Shown piece by piece: positions 25,575-37,999 of a stretch of DNA of 64,000 nucleotides. Numbering within the stretch: position 1 is the first letter of the stretch; each line of letters begins with the position of its first letter. The notes beneath the pieces were generated by a model. The model ran no database searches, was not told where the DNA came from, and saw only the letters and a program-made list of their open reading frames with translations. Position numbers and translations under genes: made by a program. The DNA is from Variovorax sp. IB41. Lineage in GTDB: Bacteria; Pseudomonadota; Gammaproteobacteria; Burkholderiales; Burkholderiaceae_C. The stretch covers positions 186,001 through 250,000 of the forward strand of contig NZ_JAEFCB010000008.1 of NCBI RefSeq assembly GCF_016405905.1, given 5' to 3'.

Positions 25575-25598
25575 TCTTTCCTGAAGAAGAGATCTCCC

Positions 25599-26483
25599 AT
25601 GCGTGAAATCAGCCTCGATCGTTTGCGCACGCTGGTCGCCATCGCGGACCACGGTTCCTTCGCCGCCGCAGCGCAGGTGCTGCACCTCGCGCCGCCGACG
25701 GTGAGCCTGCACATCGCGGAGCTGGAGAAGCGCGTGGGCGCGCCGCTCTTGTCCCGGCGGCGCGGGAACGTGCGGCCGTCGGCCGTCGGCGAATTGCTGG
25801 TGGAACGCGCGCGCCGGCTGCTGGTCGAGATCGAATCGACGCTGGACGACGTGAGCCGCCAGGTGCTGGGGCTGGCCGGGCGCGTGCGGCTCGGCGCCTC
25901 GACCGGTGCGATCTCGCACCTGTTGCCGCAAGCCATCGCGCGGCTTCGCGAGGACCATCCGGACATCGACGTGCAGATCGCGGTGCTGACCTCGCAGGAC
26001 GCGCTGGCGCACCTGGCGCAAGGCAAGCTGGACGTCGGGTTGGTCGCGCTGCCGCAGTCGCCGGTCGCGGGATTGACGATCCGCCCCTGGCGCCGCGACC
26101 CCGTCATGGCTTTCCTGCCGGCCGATTGGAGCGCGCCCGCGCGGGTCTCGCCGGCGTGGCTCGCGACGCAGCCGCTGATCCTCAACGACACGACCACGCG
26201 CCTGTCGCGTCTCGTCACCGAATGGTTCGCGCTCGGCGGCCACCGGCCCGCGCCGCGGATCGAGCTCAACTACAACGATGCGATCAAGAGCCTCGTCGGT
26301 GCGGGCTACGGCGCGACGCTCCTGCCGCACGAAGCGGGCGCGTTGCAGCCGGATGCGCGCATCGCGATGCGTCCGCTGCGGCCGGCCCTTTGGCGAGAGC
26401 TGGGCATTGCCCACCGGTCGGGCCACGTCGAACGTGCGACGCAGCGCGTGCTCGATGCGCTGTGGGCGCTCAAGGCGCGTTGA
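25599..26483 (+). CDS. LysR family regulator divergent from argC
   Basis: A 294-residue LysR protein starting MREISLDRLRTLVAIADHGS. HTH at about residues 5-62 (SFAAAAQVLHLAPPTVSLHI); the binding domain starts near 90 (RVRLGASTGAISHLLPQAI). It is close in layout to regulators of the GltC/CynR type. The 120-base divergent region with palindromes suggests it controls argC and itself. Convergent with the next minus-strand gene, 9 bases between stops. Confidence 0.91.
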   Translation: MREISLDRLRTLVAIADHGSFAAAAQVLHLAPPTVSLHIAELEKRVGAPLLSRRRGNVRPSAVGELLVERARRLLVEIESTLDDVSRQVLGLAGRVRLGASTGAISHLLPQAIARLREDHPDIDVQIAVLTSQDALAHLAQGKLDVGLVALPQSPVAGLTIRPWRRDPVMAFLPADWSAPARVSPAWLATQPLILNDTTTRLSRLVTEWFALGGHRPAPRIELNYNDAIKSLVGAGYGATLLPHEAGALQPDARIAMRPLRPALWRELGIAHRSGHVERATQRVLDALWALKAR

Positions 26484-26492
26484 GGGCCGAAT

Positions 26493-27386
26493 TCACTGCA
26501 CCGCGTCTGCGGATTCGATCTGCGGCTCCGCCCACTTCAGCACCCGCGACAAGCCGCGCCCCATCACCCAGGGCAGCTCATCGCGCGGAATGAAGTCGAG
26601 CGCTTCGACGAAATGGTCCACCGCCTCCCGGTAGGTGCAGGGCAGGCGCGAAACGTCCGATCCCCAGAAGGTGCGGCGCGGCCCGAAGTGCTCGTACACG
26701 CGCTTCAGGTGCGGGCGCAGGTTCGCGAACGGGTAGCCCTCGGTGCTGTAGCACGGCGCGGCCGAGGCCTTCACCGAGACGTTCTCCAGCGCGCCCAGGC
26801 GCAGCATCGCGTCCAGGTCCGCGAAGCAGGCGTCGTCGCGCAGGTCGCTGCGGCGACCCAGGTGGTCGATGATCAATTGCAGCCCCGGATGCCGCCGCGC
26901 GATGCGCTCCAGCGCGCCGAGCCGCCCCGGAATGAGCAGCATGACCGGGATGCCGAGCCGCTCGCAATCGACCCAGAACGCGTCCAGCGTGGCGTCGTCC
27001 AGCCATGCATCCCACGGCGGCTTGTGAAAGGTCATGCGGATGCCGGCCATGTGCGGCTGCGCGAGCCACGAGGCCAGCGCCTCCTGTGCGCCGGGCGCGG
27101 TCGGGTCGAAGCGGCCCATCACGGCGAAGCGGCCGGGGTACTGCGCGGCAGCTTCCAGCGCGGTGTCGTTGCAGTCGCCCACGGGCGAGGGCGGCACGAT
27201 CACCGCGCGCGCCACGCCGGCGGTGTCCATCAGGGCCACCATCTCCTGGGCGCCGATCGGCTCGGCGCGGTGCGGCCGGGCGCCGGGCACGGCGACGAAG
27301 ACGGGGCTCGCGCGATGCTCGGCGGGCCAGGGGCGGTCGGGCCGGTGGGCCTCCCACACGTGCACCTGGGCATCGGTGACGATCAT
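26493..27386 (-). CDS. Amidohydrolase (COG3618), second of a pair, first metal-ligand His replaced
   Basis: A 297-residue TIM-barrel hydrolase. It starts MIVTDAQVHVWE: the usual H-x-H metal pair reads Q-V-H, so the first histidine is missing, as in a subset of this family. IIDHLGR and TFWGSDVSRLP with the catalytic Asp are kept. The ATG overlaps the stop of the upstream amidohydrolase by 4 bases (27383-27386), so translation is coupled. The two amidohydrolases plus the Bug receptor upstream form one operon, likely for uptake and hydrolysis of a lactone or aromatic acid. The last 15 residues are divergent. The long open frame upstream of 27386 is a shadow of its neighbour. Confidence 0.87.
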   Translation of the reverse strand: MIVTDAQVHVWEAHRPDRPWPAEHRASPVFVAVPGARPHRAEPIGAQEMVALMDTAGVARAVIVPPSPVGDCNDTALEAAAQYPGRFAVMGRFDPTAPGAQEALASWLAQPHMAGIRMTFHKPPWDAWLDDATLDAFWVDCERLGIPVMLLIPGRLGALERIARRHPGLQLIIDHLGRRSDLRDDACFADLDAMLRLGALENVSVKASAAPCYSTEGYPFANLRPHLKRVYEHFGPRRTFWGSDVSRLPCTYREAVDHFVEALDFIPRDELPWVMGRGLSRVLKWAEPQIESADAVQ

Positions 27387-28225
27387 GCGGCGCCGCGCGG
27401 GTTGCGAAAGTACAGGTCGATGGCGTTGAGCCCCAGCACGCGGCGCATCGCCGCATCGGGCACCGCCTCGTCGAGCCACGCGATCGTGCTCGCATAGGTG
27501 GTGGATTCCACGCCCACGAAGGGGCAGTCGCTCGCCCACAGCATGCGGTCGTAGCCCACGCGGCGGCACAGTTCGCGGGCCAGTTCCGCGGCGTGGTCGC
27601 CCAGGCGATAACCGCCCGACAGCTTGACCCAGGTGCGGCCCTTCTCGACCGAGCGCGTGACGGCCTCGAAGCCCGCGCAGCGCTCGCGCAGCACCGGATC
27701 TGGCCGGCCGATGTGGTCGATGACGACCTTCACGCCCGAGCGCTCCAGGTGCGGCAGCACCTGCGGGATGCGGGGGCCGTCCAGGTGCAGGTGCACGTGC
27801 CAGTCCATGTCGGCCAGCCGGTAGAGGAACTTGCGGTAGTCGAAGCTCGAGAGGTCCGGCAACTCCTTCATGCTGATGAAGGGCAGACGCACGCCGACGA
27901 AGCCATCGCGTGCGAGTGCCTCGAGTTCGTAGCGTGTGGTGGAGGGGTCGAGGATCGCCGTGCCGCGCCACAGCGGCCGCGTGCGCAGCGCCTCGGCCAT
28001 GTAGTCGTTGCAGTCGCCCCAGGGGCTGGCCGCGGCGATCACGCAGAACTTCACGCCGTGTTCGTCCAGCGTGGCCTCCAGCTGCTGCGCGGTGAACTCG
28101 TAGTCGGGGCTGTGCCGCGGGTCGGGCAGGAGCGGCATGTTCTTGCGGAAGACGTGGACGTGCGTGTCCACCAGCGGTGCGTCGGGGCGCTGCACGATCG
28201 TGCCGGGAATATTGGAAACAGGCAT
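27383..28225 (-). CDS. Amidohydrolase (COG3618), first of a pair
   Basis: A 280-residue TIM-barrel hydrolase with an intact metal site: VDTHVHVFRK near residue 20, HLHLDGP in mid-protein, VVIDHIGRPDP and RMLWASDCPFVGVES with the catalytic aspartate near residue 232. It resembles 2-pyrone-4,6-dicarboxylate hydrolase and related lactonases. The start at 28225 is just 1 base after the Bug gene stop. It and the next gene are similar in length and fold but only distantly similar in sequence, so they may act on successive intermediates or form a heteromer. Confidence 0.88.
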   Translation of the reverse strand: MPVSNIPGTIVQRPDAPLVDTHVHVFRKNMPLLPDPRHSPDYEFTAQQLEATLDEHGVKFCVIAAASPWGDCNDYMAEALRTRPLWRGTAILDPSTTRYELEALARDGFVGVRLPFISMKELPDLSSFDYRKFLYRLADMDWHVHLHLDGPRIPQVLPHLERSGVKVVIDHIGRPDPVLRERCAGFEAVTRSVEKGRTWVKLSGGYRLGDHAAELARELCRRVGYDRMLWASDCPFVGVESTTYASTIAWLDEAVPDAAMRRVLGLNAIDLYFRNPRGAA

Positions 28226-28226
28226 C

Positions 28227-29216
28227 TCAGATCTTGATGTTGGCTTGCTTGATGACCTGCGCCCACTTGAGCCGGTCGCGTTCGAACACCGTGGCCATCT
28301 CGGCCTGCGTGCTCGCCTTGGGGTCGACGCCCAGCCCCAGCAGGCGCTTGCGCAGCTCCGCCTCGGCCAGGATGTCGCGCATGGCCGCATTGAGGGCGGC
28401 CGCGACGGCCGGCGGCGTGCCCTTGGGCGCGAAGAGCGCGTTCCACCCCGTGACCTCGTAGCCGGCCACGCCCGCTTCCTTCACGGTGGGCACCTTGGGC
28501 AGCCACGGCGTGCGTGCGGGGCCGGTGGTGGCCAGCGCGCGCAGCACACCGGCATCGATGCCGCCGCGCAGCGCCGCGTAAGACTCGAAGCCCACGTCCA
28601 CGTCGCCGCGCTGCAGCGCCATCTGCACCTCGCCCGAGGTCCTGAACGGCACGATCGCCGCGTTCAGCTGCGTGACCGACTTGAAGAGCTCGCCCGACAG
28701 GTGCTGCGTGCTGCCGGGGTTGATGGTGCCGAGCGTGAGCTGGCGCTTCTTGCTCTCGGCCAGCAGCGCTTTCAGGTCGGCGAACGGGCTGTCCTTGGCG
28801 ACCAGCAGGTTCAGGTCGAAGTAGCCCAGCGACGACACCGGCACGAAGTCCGCCTGCGGATCGAACGGCAGCTTCAGGAGGCTGGTGGCGATGGTGGTGC
28901 CGTTGCTGAACAGGATCAGCGTGTAGCCGTCGTGCGCCGCGCCGAGCACGTACTGCGCGGCCACCACGCCGCCCGCGCCGGGGCGGTTGTCGATGACGAC
29001 CTGCGTGCCGAGCTTCTCGCCGAGCTTCTGCGCGGTGAGGCGCGTGGAGATGTCGGCCAGGCCCCCCGGGCCGAACGGCACGACGATGCGGATCGGCTGC
29101 GAGGGGTACTTGCCCTGGGCCCGCACGGTGCTTGCGCCGACGAGGCCCGCGCCGGCGGCGAATGCGGCCAGGACGACGCGGCGCCGGCTCGGGTCATGGA
29201 AAAAACGAGGATGCAT
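28227..29216 (-). CDS. Bug family periplasmic solute receptor
   Basis: A 329-residue Bug protein. The signal peptide has an Arg-rich start (DPSRRRVVLAAFAAGAGLVG), possibly a Tat signal, and is likely cleaved after VRA near residue 33. Family motifs are YPSQPIRIVVPFGPGGLADI and VVIDNRPGAGGVVAA. First gene of the operon with the two amidohydrolases; a LysR gene on the same strand ends 130 bases upstream. The ligand is probably the substrate of the amidohydrolase pair. Confidence 0.93.
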   Translation of the reverse strand: MHPRFFHDPSRRRVVLAAFAAGAGLVGASTVRAQGKYPSQPIRIVVPFGPGGLADISTRLTAQKLGEKLGTQVVIDNRPGAGGVVAAQYVLGAAHDGYTLILFSNGTTIATSLLKLPFDPQADFVPVSSLGYFDLNLLVAKDSPFADLKALLAESKKRQLTLGTINPGSTQHLSGELFKSVTQLNAAIVPFRTSGEVQMALQRGDVDVGFESYAALRGGIDAGVLRALATTGPARTPWLPKVPTVKEAGVAGYEVTGWNALFAPKGTPPAVAAALNAAMRDILAEAELRKRLLGLGVDPKASTQAEMATVFERDRLKWAQVIKQANIKI

Positions 29217-29295
29217 GGTGTCTCCGCTGTCTTGCGCACGGTCTTGTGCTTGATCGGCGGCAGTCTAGAGACGGGGCTTGCATGCGCACAACTGA

Positions 29296-32696
<3,401 letters not shown>

Positions 32697-32793
32697 GGTG
32701 AGGCGAAGTCTCCGCCGTTGCCAAGGTTTTGAAAATCAGAAAATAATGAGCGAATCGTCCACAAAAACAGGACGGTCAGAAAAGGATGAATCC

Positions 32794-33753
32794 ATGTCCC
32801 AGGTGATGTTCGATCTCGATGTGCTGCGCAGTTTTTCCACCGGCATCGCGCTCGGCAGCTACGCCCGCGCGGCCGACCGGCTGGGGCGCTCGACCTCCGC
32901 GGTGAGCGCGCAATTGAAGAAGCTGGAGGCGCAGGCCGGCACCGTGCTGTTCCGCAAGGCGGGCCGCGGGCTGGAGCTCACCGACGCCGGCGAAACGCTG
33001 CTGGCCTATGCGCATCGCATGCTCGAACTGAACGAAGAGGCGAGCGCCGCGATGCGCGGCGCCGACCTCGAAGGCTGGGTGCGCCTGGGCCTGCAGGAAG
33101 ACTTCGGCGAGACGCTGCTGCCCGCCGTGCTCGGGCGCTTTGCGCGCGCGCATCCCAAGGTGCGCATCGAGGCCTGCGTCGCGCGCAGCGCCGAGTTGCG
33201 CGAGCGCCTCGAACTCGGCAAGCTCGACCTCGCGCTGGCTTGGGATGCGGGCGACCATCCGCCGTCGCTGCATGCCGAACGCGTGGCACGCCTGCCGCTG
33301 CAATGGATCGGACCCGTGTCCGTCGGCGTGCTGGATGCGCCCTGGTGGAAGGAGCGCGAGCGCCGCGAAGGCGCAGGCTGCGGCGCGCGCAAATCGAGGG
33401 AACCGCTGCCGCTGGTGCTGCTCGATGCGCCGTGCCCGCTGCGCGAGATCGTCACCAAGACGCTCGACCGCGCCGGCGTGCCGTGGCGCCATGCGTTCAC
33501 CAGTGCCAGCCTTGCGGCCTTGTGGGCCGCGAGCTCGGCGGGCCTGGGCCTCACGGTGCGCACGCCGTTCGGGCTGCCTTCGCACGTGCGTGCCATCGAC
33601 CGCACGGTGGTGGGCCTGCCGGCGCTGCCGCAGATGTCGATGGCGCTCTACCGCGCGCAAGCCAACGCCGAGGCGCCGGTCGGCCGGCTCGCCACGCTGC
33701 TGCTGGAGGCGGTGCGGCAGCATGTGCAGGTGGCTCCGGCGCAAATGCACTGA
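32794..33753 (+). CDS. LysR family regulator divergent from MFS transporter
   Basis: A 319-residue LysR protein beginning MSQVMFDLDVLRSFSTGI. HTH at about residues 8-66 (SYARAADRLGRSTSAVSAQL). AAAGGA lies 8 bases before the ATG at 32794; an ATG at 32746 would add 16 charged residues without support. The binding domain has an insert near residues 185-205 (KERERREGAGCGARKSRE) not typical of the family. The AT-rich 97-base divergent region to the MFS gene suggests it controls that exporter or importer. Confidence 0.88.
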   Translation: MSQVMFDLDVLRSFSTGIALGSYARAADRLGRSTSAVSAQLKKLEAQAGTVLFRKAGRGLELTDAGETLLAYAHRMLELNEEASAAMRGADLEGWVRLGLQEDFGETLLPAVLGRFARAHPKVRIEACVARSAELRERLELGKLDLALAWDAGDHPPSLHAERVARLPLQWIGPVSVGVLDAPWWKERERREGAGCGARKSREPLPLVLLDAPCPLREIVTKTLDRAGVPWRHAFTSASLAALWAASSAGLGLTVRTPFGLPSHVRAIDRTVVGLPALPQMSMALYRAQANAEAPVGRLATLLLEAVRQHVQVAPAQMH

Positions 33754-33815
33754 GCGCTATCGCTCGGATCGTGTGGCTCCCCGAAGGCAGCGCAGCGCCG
33801 CCGTCGGCGAACAGC

Positions 33816-35078
33816 TCAGCGAGTGGGTGGCGTGGAAGCCGGCGCGGAAGCGGGCGTGGTGGACGCGGCCCGCCGCGCGAGCCAGTTCCACCCGGCGCCT
33901 GCGGCCATGAGCACGCAGGTGCCGAGGAACACGGCTCGCATGCCGATGTGCCCGCCCACGAAGCCGCCCAGCAGCGGCCCGGCCACCTGGCCCGTGTACT
34001 GCGCCGAGGTCGAGTAGCCGAGCATGTTGCCGGCCACGCGCTCGGGCACGTTGTGGCGGATCACGCTCGCGATGCAGGGCAAGAGCCCACCGAGCGACAG
34101 CCCCATCAGGAAGCGCAGCACCACCAGCTGCCAGCCCGAGGTGACGAAGGCCTGCGGGATCAGGAGCACCGCCGACACCGCCAGGCACCCGACGATCACG
34201 TTCCAGTGGCCCACGCGGTCGGCCAGTTTGCCCAGCCGCGATGCCGAGAGGATGCTGCCGAGTGCGGCCGCGGACATGACGAGGCCGGCCATCATCGTCA
34301 CGCGATTCGGGTCTTCGACCAGCGTGGCGACGTAGACGGTGATGATCGGCTCGATCGACATGTTGGCCAGCATCAGCAGCATGCCGGTGAAGAGCATCGC
34401 GATGAGCGGGCGCTTGTCGGGCACGGCGGCCCAGCCGGTGTCGGGCGTGTCGCCCTGCTTCGCGGCCGAGGGCGCTTTCTTCTCTTCGCGGATCAGGAAG
34501 GCGGTCGCGAGAAAGGCCACGAAGATCATCGCGCCCGCCGCGAAGAAGGTCGCGCGGATGCCGATGAGCGGCGGCAGCGCGCCGCCCACCAGCGGGCCCA
34601 CGAGGTTGCCCGCCATGATGGCCGAGGACATGGTTCCGAGCGCCCAGCCGGTGCGGTCCTTGGGCGTTTGCGTGGCCACCAGCACCATCGAGCCCGAGGC
34701 GTAGCCACCCAGCAGGCCCGCGAGGAGGCGCAGGCCGACCAGCTGCCACACGTTGCCCGCCATGCCGATCAGCGCCATCGCCACCGCCATGCCCAGGCTC
34801 GCGCGGATCAGCATGGGCTTGCGGCCATAGCGATCGGCCAGCCGGCCCCACAACGGCGCCACCAGCGCCGCGCTGAAGAAGGTGGCGCCGTAGGCCACGC
34901 CTGACCACTGCACGATGGCCGCATGGTCCTTCACGCCCAGTTGCTCGACGTAGAGCGGCAGGAAGGGCAGCAGCAGCGTCATCGCCACGATGGTGGTGAA
35001 GGAGCCGAACATGCAGACGGCGAGGTTGCGCTGCCAATGCGCATGCGCGGCGCCAGCGTGGGAGTTCGGATTCGTCAT
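33816..35078 (-). CDS. MFS transporter, drug-efflux (DHA1) type
   Basis: A 420-residue transporter with 12 predicted membrane segments. Motif A is clear: APLWGRLADRYGRKPMLIRA, and a second half copy reads GKLADRVGHWN. It resembles MdtG/YceL-like multidrug efflux proteins of the DHA1 family. The ATG at 35078 is followed by a His/Ala-rich start; an ATG at 35090 would add four residues. The C-terminal 20 residues are a Ser/Thr/Pro-rich tail. It stands alone between a LysR gene and the iorB-like gene, both oriented toward it or away; regulator unknown. Confidence 0.88.
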   Translation of the reverse strand: MTNPNSHAGAAHAHWQRNLAVCMFGSFTTIVAMTLLLPFLPLYVEQLGVKDHAAIVQWSGVAYGATFFSAALVAPLWGRLADRYGRKPMLIRASLGMAVAMALIGMAGNVWQLVGLRLLAGLLGGYASGSMVLVATQTPKDRTGWALGTMSSAIMAGNLVGPLVGGALPPLIGIRATFFAAGAMIFVAFLATAFLIREEKKAPSAAKQGDTPDTGWAAVPDKRPLIAMLFTGMLLMLANMSIEPIITVYVATLVEDPNRVTMMAGLVMSAAALGSILSASRLGKLADRVGHWNVIVGCLAVSAVLLIPQAFVTSGWQLVVLRFLMGLSLGGLLPCIASVIRHNVPERVAGNMLGYSTSAQYTGQVAGPLLGGFVGGHIGMRAVFLGTCVLMAAGAGWNWLARRAASTTPASAPASTPPTR

Positions 35079-35223
35079 GGGGCGGACCATTGTCCGGCCG
35101 CATGACCGAATCCGTGCGTGCCGATTCGCGGCGGCACCCATCGTGGCGTTGCATGGGTGCGCGCCGCGGGCACTGCGGGCGCTGTGGGTGCCGTGCGGGC
35201 CGGTCGCCGTGACCGGCCGCCGG

Positions 35224-37419
35224 TCAGGCCGTCTTGAGCAGCTCGGGATCGATCGGCAGCTTGCGCAGCCGCTTGCCCGTCGCAGCGAAGATGGCATTCG
35301 CGAGCGCCGGCGCCAGCCCCGAGGTGCCGGGCTCGCCCATGCCGCCGGGGGCTTCCTTGCTCGCGACGATGTGGGTTTCGATGACCGGCGTCTCGTTCAT
35401 GCGAACCACGCGCACGTCGTGGAAGTTCGATTGCTCGATGCGCCCGTCCTTCAGCGTCGCCTTGCCCCAGAGCGCGCCCGAGATGCCGAAGATCACGCCG
35501 CTCTGCACCTGGGCCTGCACGGTGTCGGGGTTGACGATCACGCCCGCATCCAGCGCGCAGACCACGCGCTTGACGGCCACGTCGCCCGACTTGGTGACCT
35601 CTGCATCCACCACCAGCGCCATGAAGGTGCCGAAGGCGAACTGCAGCGACACGCCGCGCCCCTGGCCCGCGGGCAGGGGCTGGCCCCAGCCGGATTTTTC
35701 GGCGGCCAGCTGGAGCACCGCCAGCGCGCGCGGGTTCTGCGCGAGCAGCGCGGTGCGGAAGGCGACAGGGTCGGTCTTCGCGGCGGCCGCGAGCTCGTCG
35801 ATGAAGCTCTCGACCACGAAGACGTTGTGCGTCGGCCCGACGCCGCGCCAGAACGCGGTCGGCACCGGCGGCTCGTGGTTCACGTAGTCGACCAGGATGT
35901 TGGGCAGCGCGTAGGGCGGCTTCTCGGCGCCGTCGATGGTCTCGGGGTCGAAGTTGTTGTTGTAGGCCGGCGGCAGCCAGCGCTTGAGGATCGAGGAGCC
36001 GGTGATGCGGTGGCTCCACGCGACGGGCTTGCCCTGGGCATCGAGCCCGGCGCTCACGCGGTCGTAGAAGTAGGGGCGGTACATGTCGTGCTGCGTGTCT
36101 TCTTCCCGCGTCCAGATCACCTTGACGGGGCCGTCGACCTTCTGCGCGATCTGCACGGCGCGCGTCACGCTGTCGACCTCCAGCCGCCGGCCGAAGCCGC
36201 CGCCCAGCAGGTGGTTGTGCACCGTCACCTTCTCGACCGGCAGGCCCGTGACCGCGGCGGCCGCGGCCTGCGCGCGGGTGAGCACCTGCGTGCCGACCCA
36301 CACCTCGCAGCTGTCCTTGCGCACGTGCACCGTGCAGTTGAGCGGCTCCATTGCCGCGTGAACGAGGAAGGGCACTTCGTAGACGGCTTCCAGGCGCTGC
36401 GCGGCGCCCGCCATGGCCTTGGCGTTGTCGCCTTCCTTGCGCACGACCGCGCCCTGCTTCTGAGAAGCCTGGGCCATCGATTGCACGATGCTCTCCGTGC
36501 TCACCTTGGCGTTGGCGCCGTCGTCCCATTCCACGACGAGGGCGGCCAGGCCCTTCTTCGCCGCGCCCATGTGGTCGGCGACGACAGCCACGCAGTCGTC
36601 CAGCCGCACGACCTGGCGCACGCCGCGCACCTTCAGCGCGGCGGCATCGTCGACGCTGCGCACGCGGCCGCCGAACACCGGCGACTGCTTGAGCGTGGCG
36701 ACCTTCATGCCGGGCACGCGCGCGTCGATGCCGTACATCGCGGTGCCGTTCACCTTGGCGGGCGTGTCCAGGCGCTTGGCCGAGGTGCCGATCAGCTTGA
36801 AGTCGGACTGTGGCTTGAGCTCGACCTTCTCGGGCACGGAGAGCTTGGCCGCATCGGCGACCAGCGCGCCGTACTTGAGGCGGCGTCCGCTCGCGGTGTG
36901 GACCACCTCGCCACGCGCGGCGCGGCACGCGGCGGGCTCGACGCGCCAGCGCTGCGCCGCCGCCTGCACGAGCACCGTGCGGGCCGTGGCGCCGGCGCGC
37001 CGCATCGGCTCGTAGGCGCCGCGGATCGTGGTGGAGCCGCCCGTCACCTGGAAGCCCAGCAGCGGGTTGCCGTAGAGCTTGTCGCTGGGGGGCGCGTGTT
37101 CGAGGCGCACGCTGGCCAGGTCGATCTCCAGCTCCTCGGCAATCAGCATCGGGATGCTGGTGTACGTGCCCTGGCCCATTTCGATGAAGCCCATGACCAC
37201 GGTCACTTGCCCGTCGGGGGCGATGCGCACGAAGGCATTGGGTGCCCAGGGCGCGGCGCCTGCACCGGTCGTGCCCGCCGCATCGGCCGGGGAAGAGGCG
37301 GTGCCGAAGCCGACGCCGATGAGCAGGCCGCCGCCGAGCGCGGCGCCCACCGAGATGAAGCCGCGGCGCGAGAGCGTGGCGCCGGTGTCCGAGTCAGTTG
37401 TCAATCGATCGAGAATCAT
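35224..37419 (-). CDS. Molybdopterin-binding subunit of an IorB-type aldehyde/isoquinoline oxidoreductase
   Basis: A 731-residue molybdenum hydroxylase large subunit of the IorB group. The N terminus has a Tat signal (TLSRRGFISVGAALGGGLLIG at about residues 15-35), so it is exported folded with cofactor to the periplasm. Cofactor motifs include MGQGTYTSIPMLIAEELE, LLGGGFGRRLEVD, AFWRGVGPTHN and the catalytic Glu in GGMGEPGTSGLAPA near the C terminus. Partner is the 2Fe-2S subunit encoded 1 base upstream. Such two-subunit enzymes oxidise N-heterocycles or aldehydes and pass electrons to cytochromes. Substrate unknown. The arrangement differs from XdhAB at 1-3808: no FAD domain. Confidence 0.92.
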   Translation of the reverse strand: MILDRLTTDSDTGATLSRRGFISVGAALGGGLLIGVGFGTASSPADAAGTTGAGAAPWAPNAFVRIAPDGQVTVVMGFIEMGQGTYTSIPMLIAEELEIDLASVRLEHAPPSDKLYGNPLLGFQVTGGSTTIRGAYEPMRRAGATARTVLVQAAAQRWRVEPAACRAARGEVVHTASGRRLKYGALVADAAKLSVPEKVELKPQSDFKLIGTSAKRLDTPAKVNGTAMYGIDARVPGMKVATLKQSPVFGGRVRSVDDAAALKVRGVRQVVRLDDCVAVVADHMGAAKKGLAALVVEWDDGANAKVSTESIVQSMAQASQKQGAVVRKEGDNAKAMAGAAQRLEAVYEVPFLVHAAMEPLNCTVHVRKDSCEVWVGTQVLTRAQAAAAAVTGLPVEKVTVHNHLLGGGFGRRLEVDSVTRAVQIAQKVDGPVKVIWTREEDTQHDMYRPYFYDRVSAGLDAQGKPVAWSHRITGSSILKRWLPPAYNNNFDPETIDGAEKPPYALPNILVDYVNHEPPVPTAFWRGVGPTHNVFVVESFIDELAAAAKTDPVAFRTALLAQNPRALAVLQLAAEKSGWGQPLPAGQGRGVSLQFAFGTFMALVVDAEVTKSGDVAVKRVVCALDAGVIVNPDTVQAQVQSGVIFGISGALWGKATLKDGRIEQSNFHDVRVVRMNETPVIETHIVASKEAPGGMGEPGTSGLAPALANAIFAATGKRLRKLPIDPELLKTA

Positions 37420-37420
37420 G

Positions 37421-37894
37421 TCAGGCCACCTTTGCTGCTGTCTTGCCGGAAAGGGCGCGCGCCGCTTCCTTGATGCCGGCGCGGATGCGCACATAGGTGC
37501 CGCATCGGCAGATGTTGCCGCTCATGGCGCCGTCGATTTCTTCATCGGTGGGCGAGGTGTTCTTGGCGAGGAGGGCCGTGGCCGACATCAGCTGGCCCGA
37601 TTGACAGTAGCCGCATTGCACGACTTCCAGGTCGAGCCAGGCCTTCTGCAGTGCGCGCCCGACGCGGGTGCCCGCGAGCGATTCGATGGTGCTCACGTTG
37701 GCCTTGGCCACCGATTCGACCGGCGTGATGCACGAGCGCGTGGCCACGCCGTCGATGTGCACCGTGCAGGCCCCGCACATGCCCAGGCCGCAGCCGAACT
37801 TGGTGCCCGTCATGCCGAGCACGTCGCGCAGCACCCAGAGCACGGGCGTGTCGCCGTCGACGTCGACCGGGCGATCGATTCCATTGACTTTCAT
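37421..37894 (-). CDS. 2Fe-2S subunit of IorA-type molybdenum hydroxylase
   Basis: A 157-residue protein with two 2Fe-2S clusters: plant-ferredoxin-like GCGLGMCGACTVHIDG (about residues 35-50) and C-terminal CGYCQSGQ with ICRCGTYVRI. It passes electrons from the molybdenum subunit. No signal peptide; it is expected to be exported together with its Tat-bearing partner. The genes are 1 base apart. A GlxA-type regulator gene is divergent from it across 105 bases. Confidence 0.94.
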   Translation of the reverse strand: MKVNGIDRPVDVDGDTPVLWVLRDVLGMTGTKFGCGLGMCGACTVHIDGVATRSCITPVESVAKANVSTIESLAGTRVGRALQKAWLDLEVVQCGYCQSGQLMSATALLAKNTSPTDEEIDGAMSGNICRCGTYVRIRAGIKEAARALSGKTAAKVA

Positions 37895-37999
37895 AGAGCT
37901 TCTTTCTTGTGGCGCCGCGTGGGACGGCTGGTTGACCGGTGGGAGGATGTCACGTAGCCTTTAGACCGGAATGTCGAAATTACCTCTTTTCAGGACATC

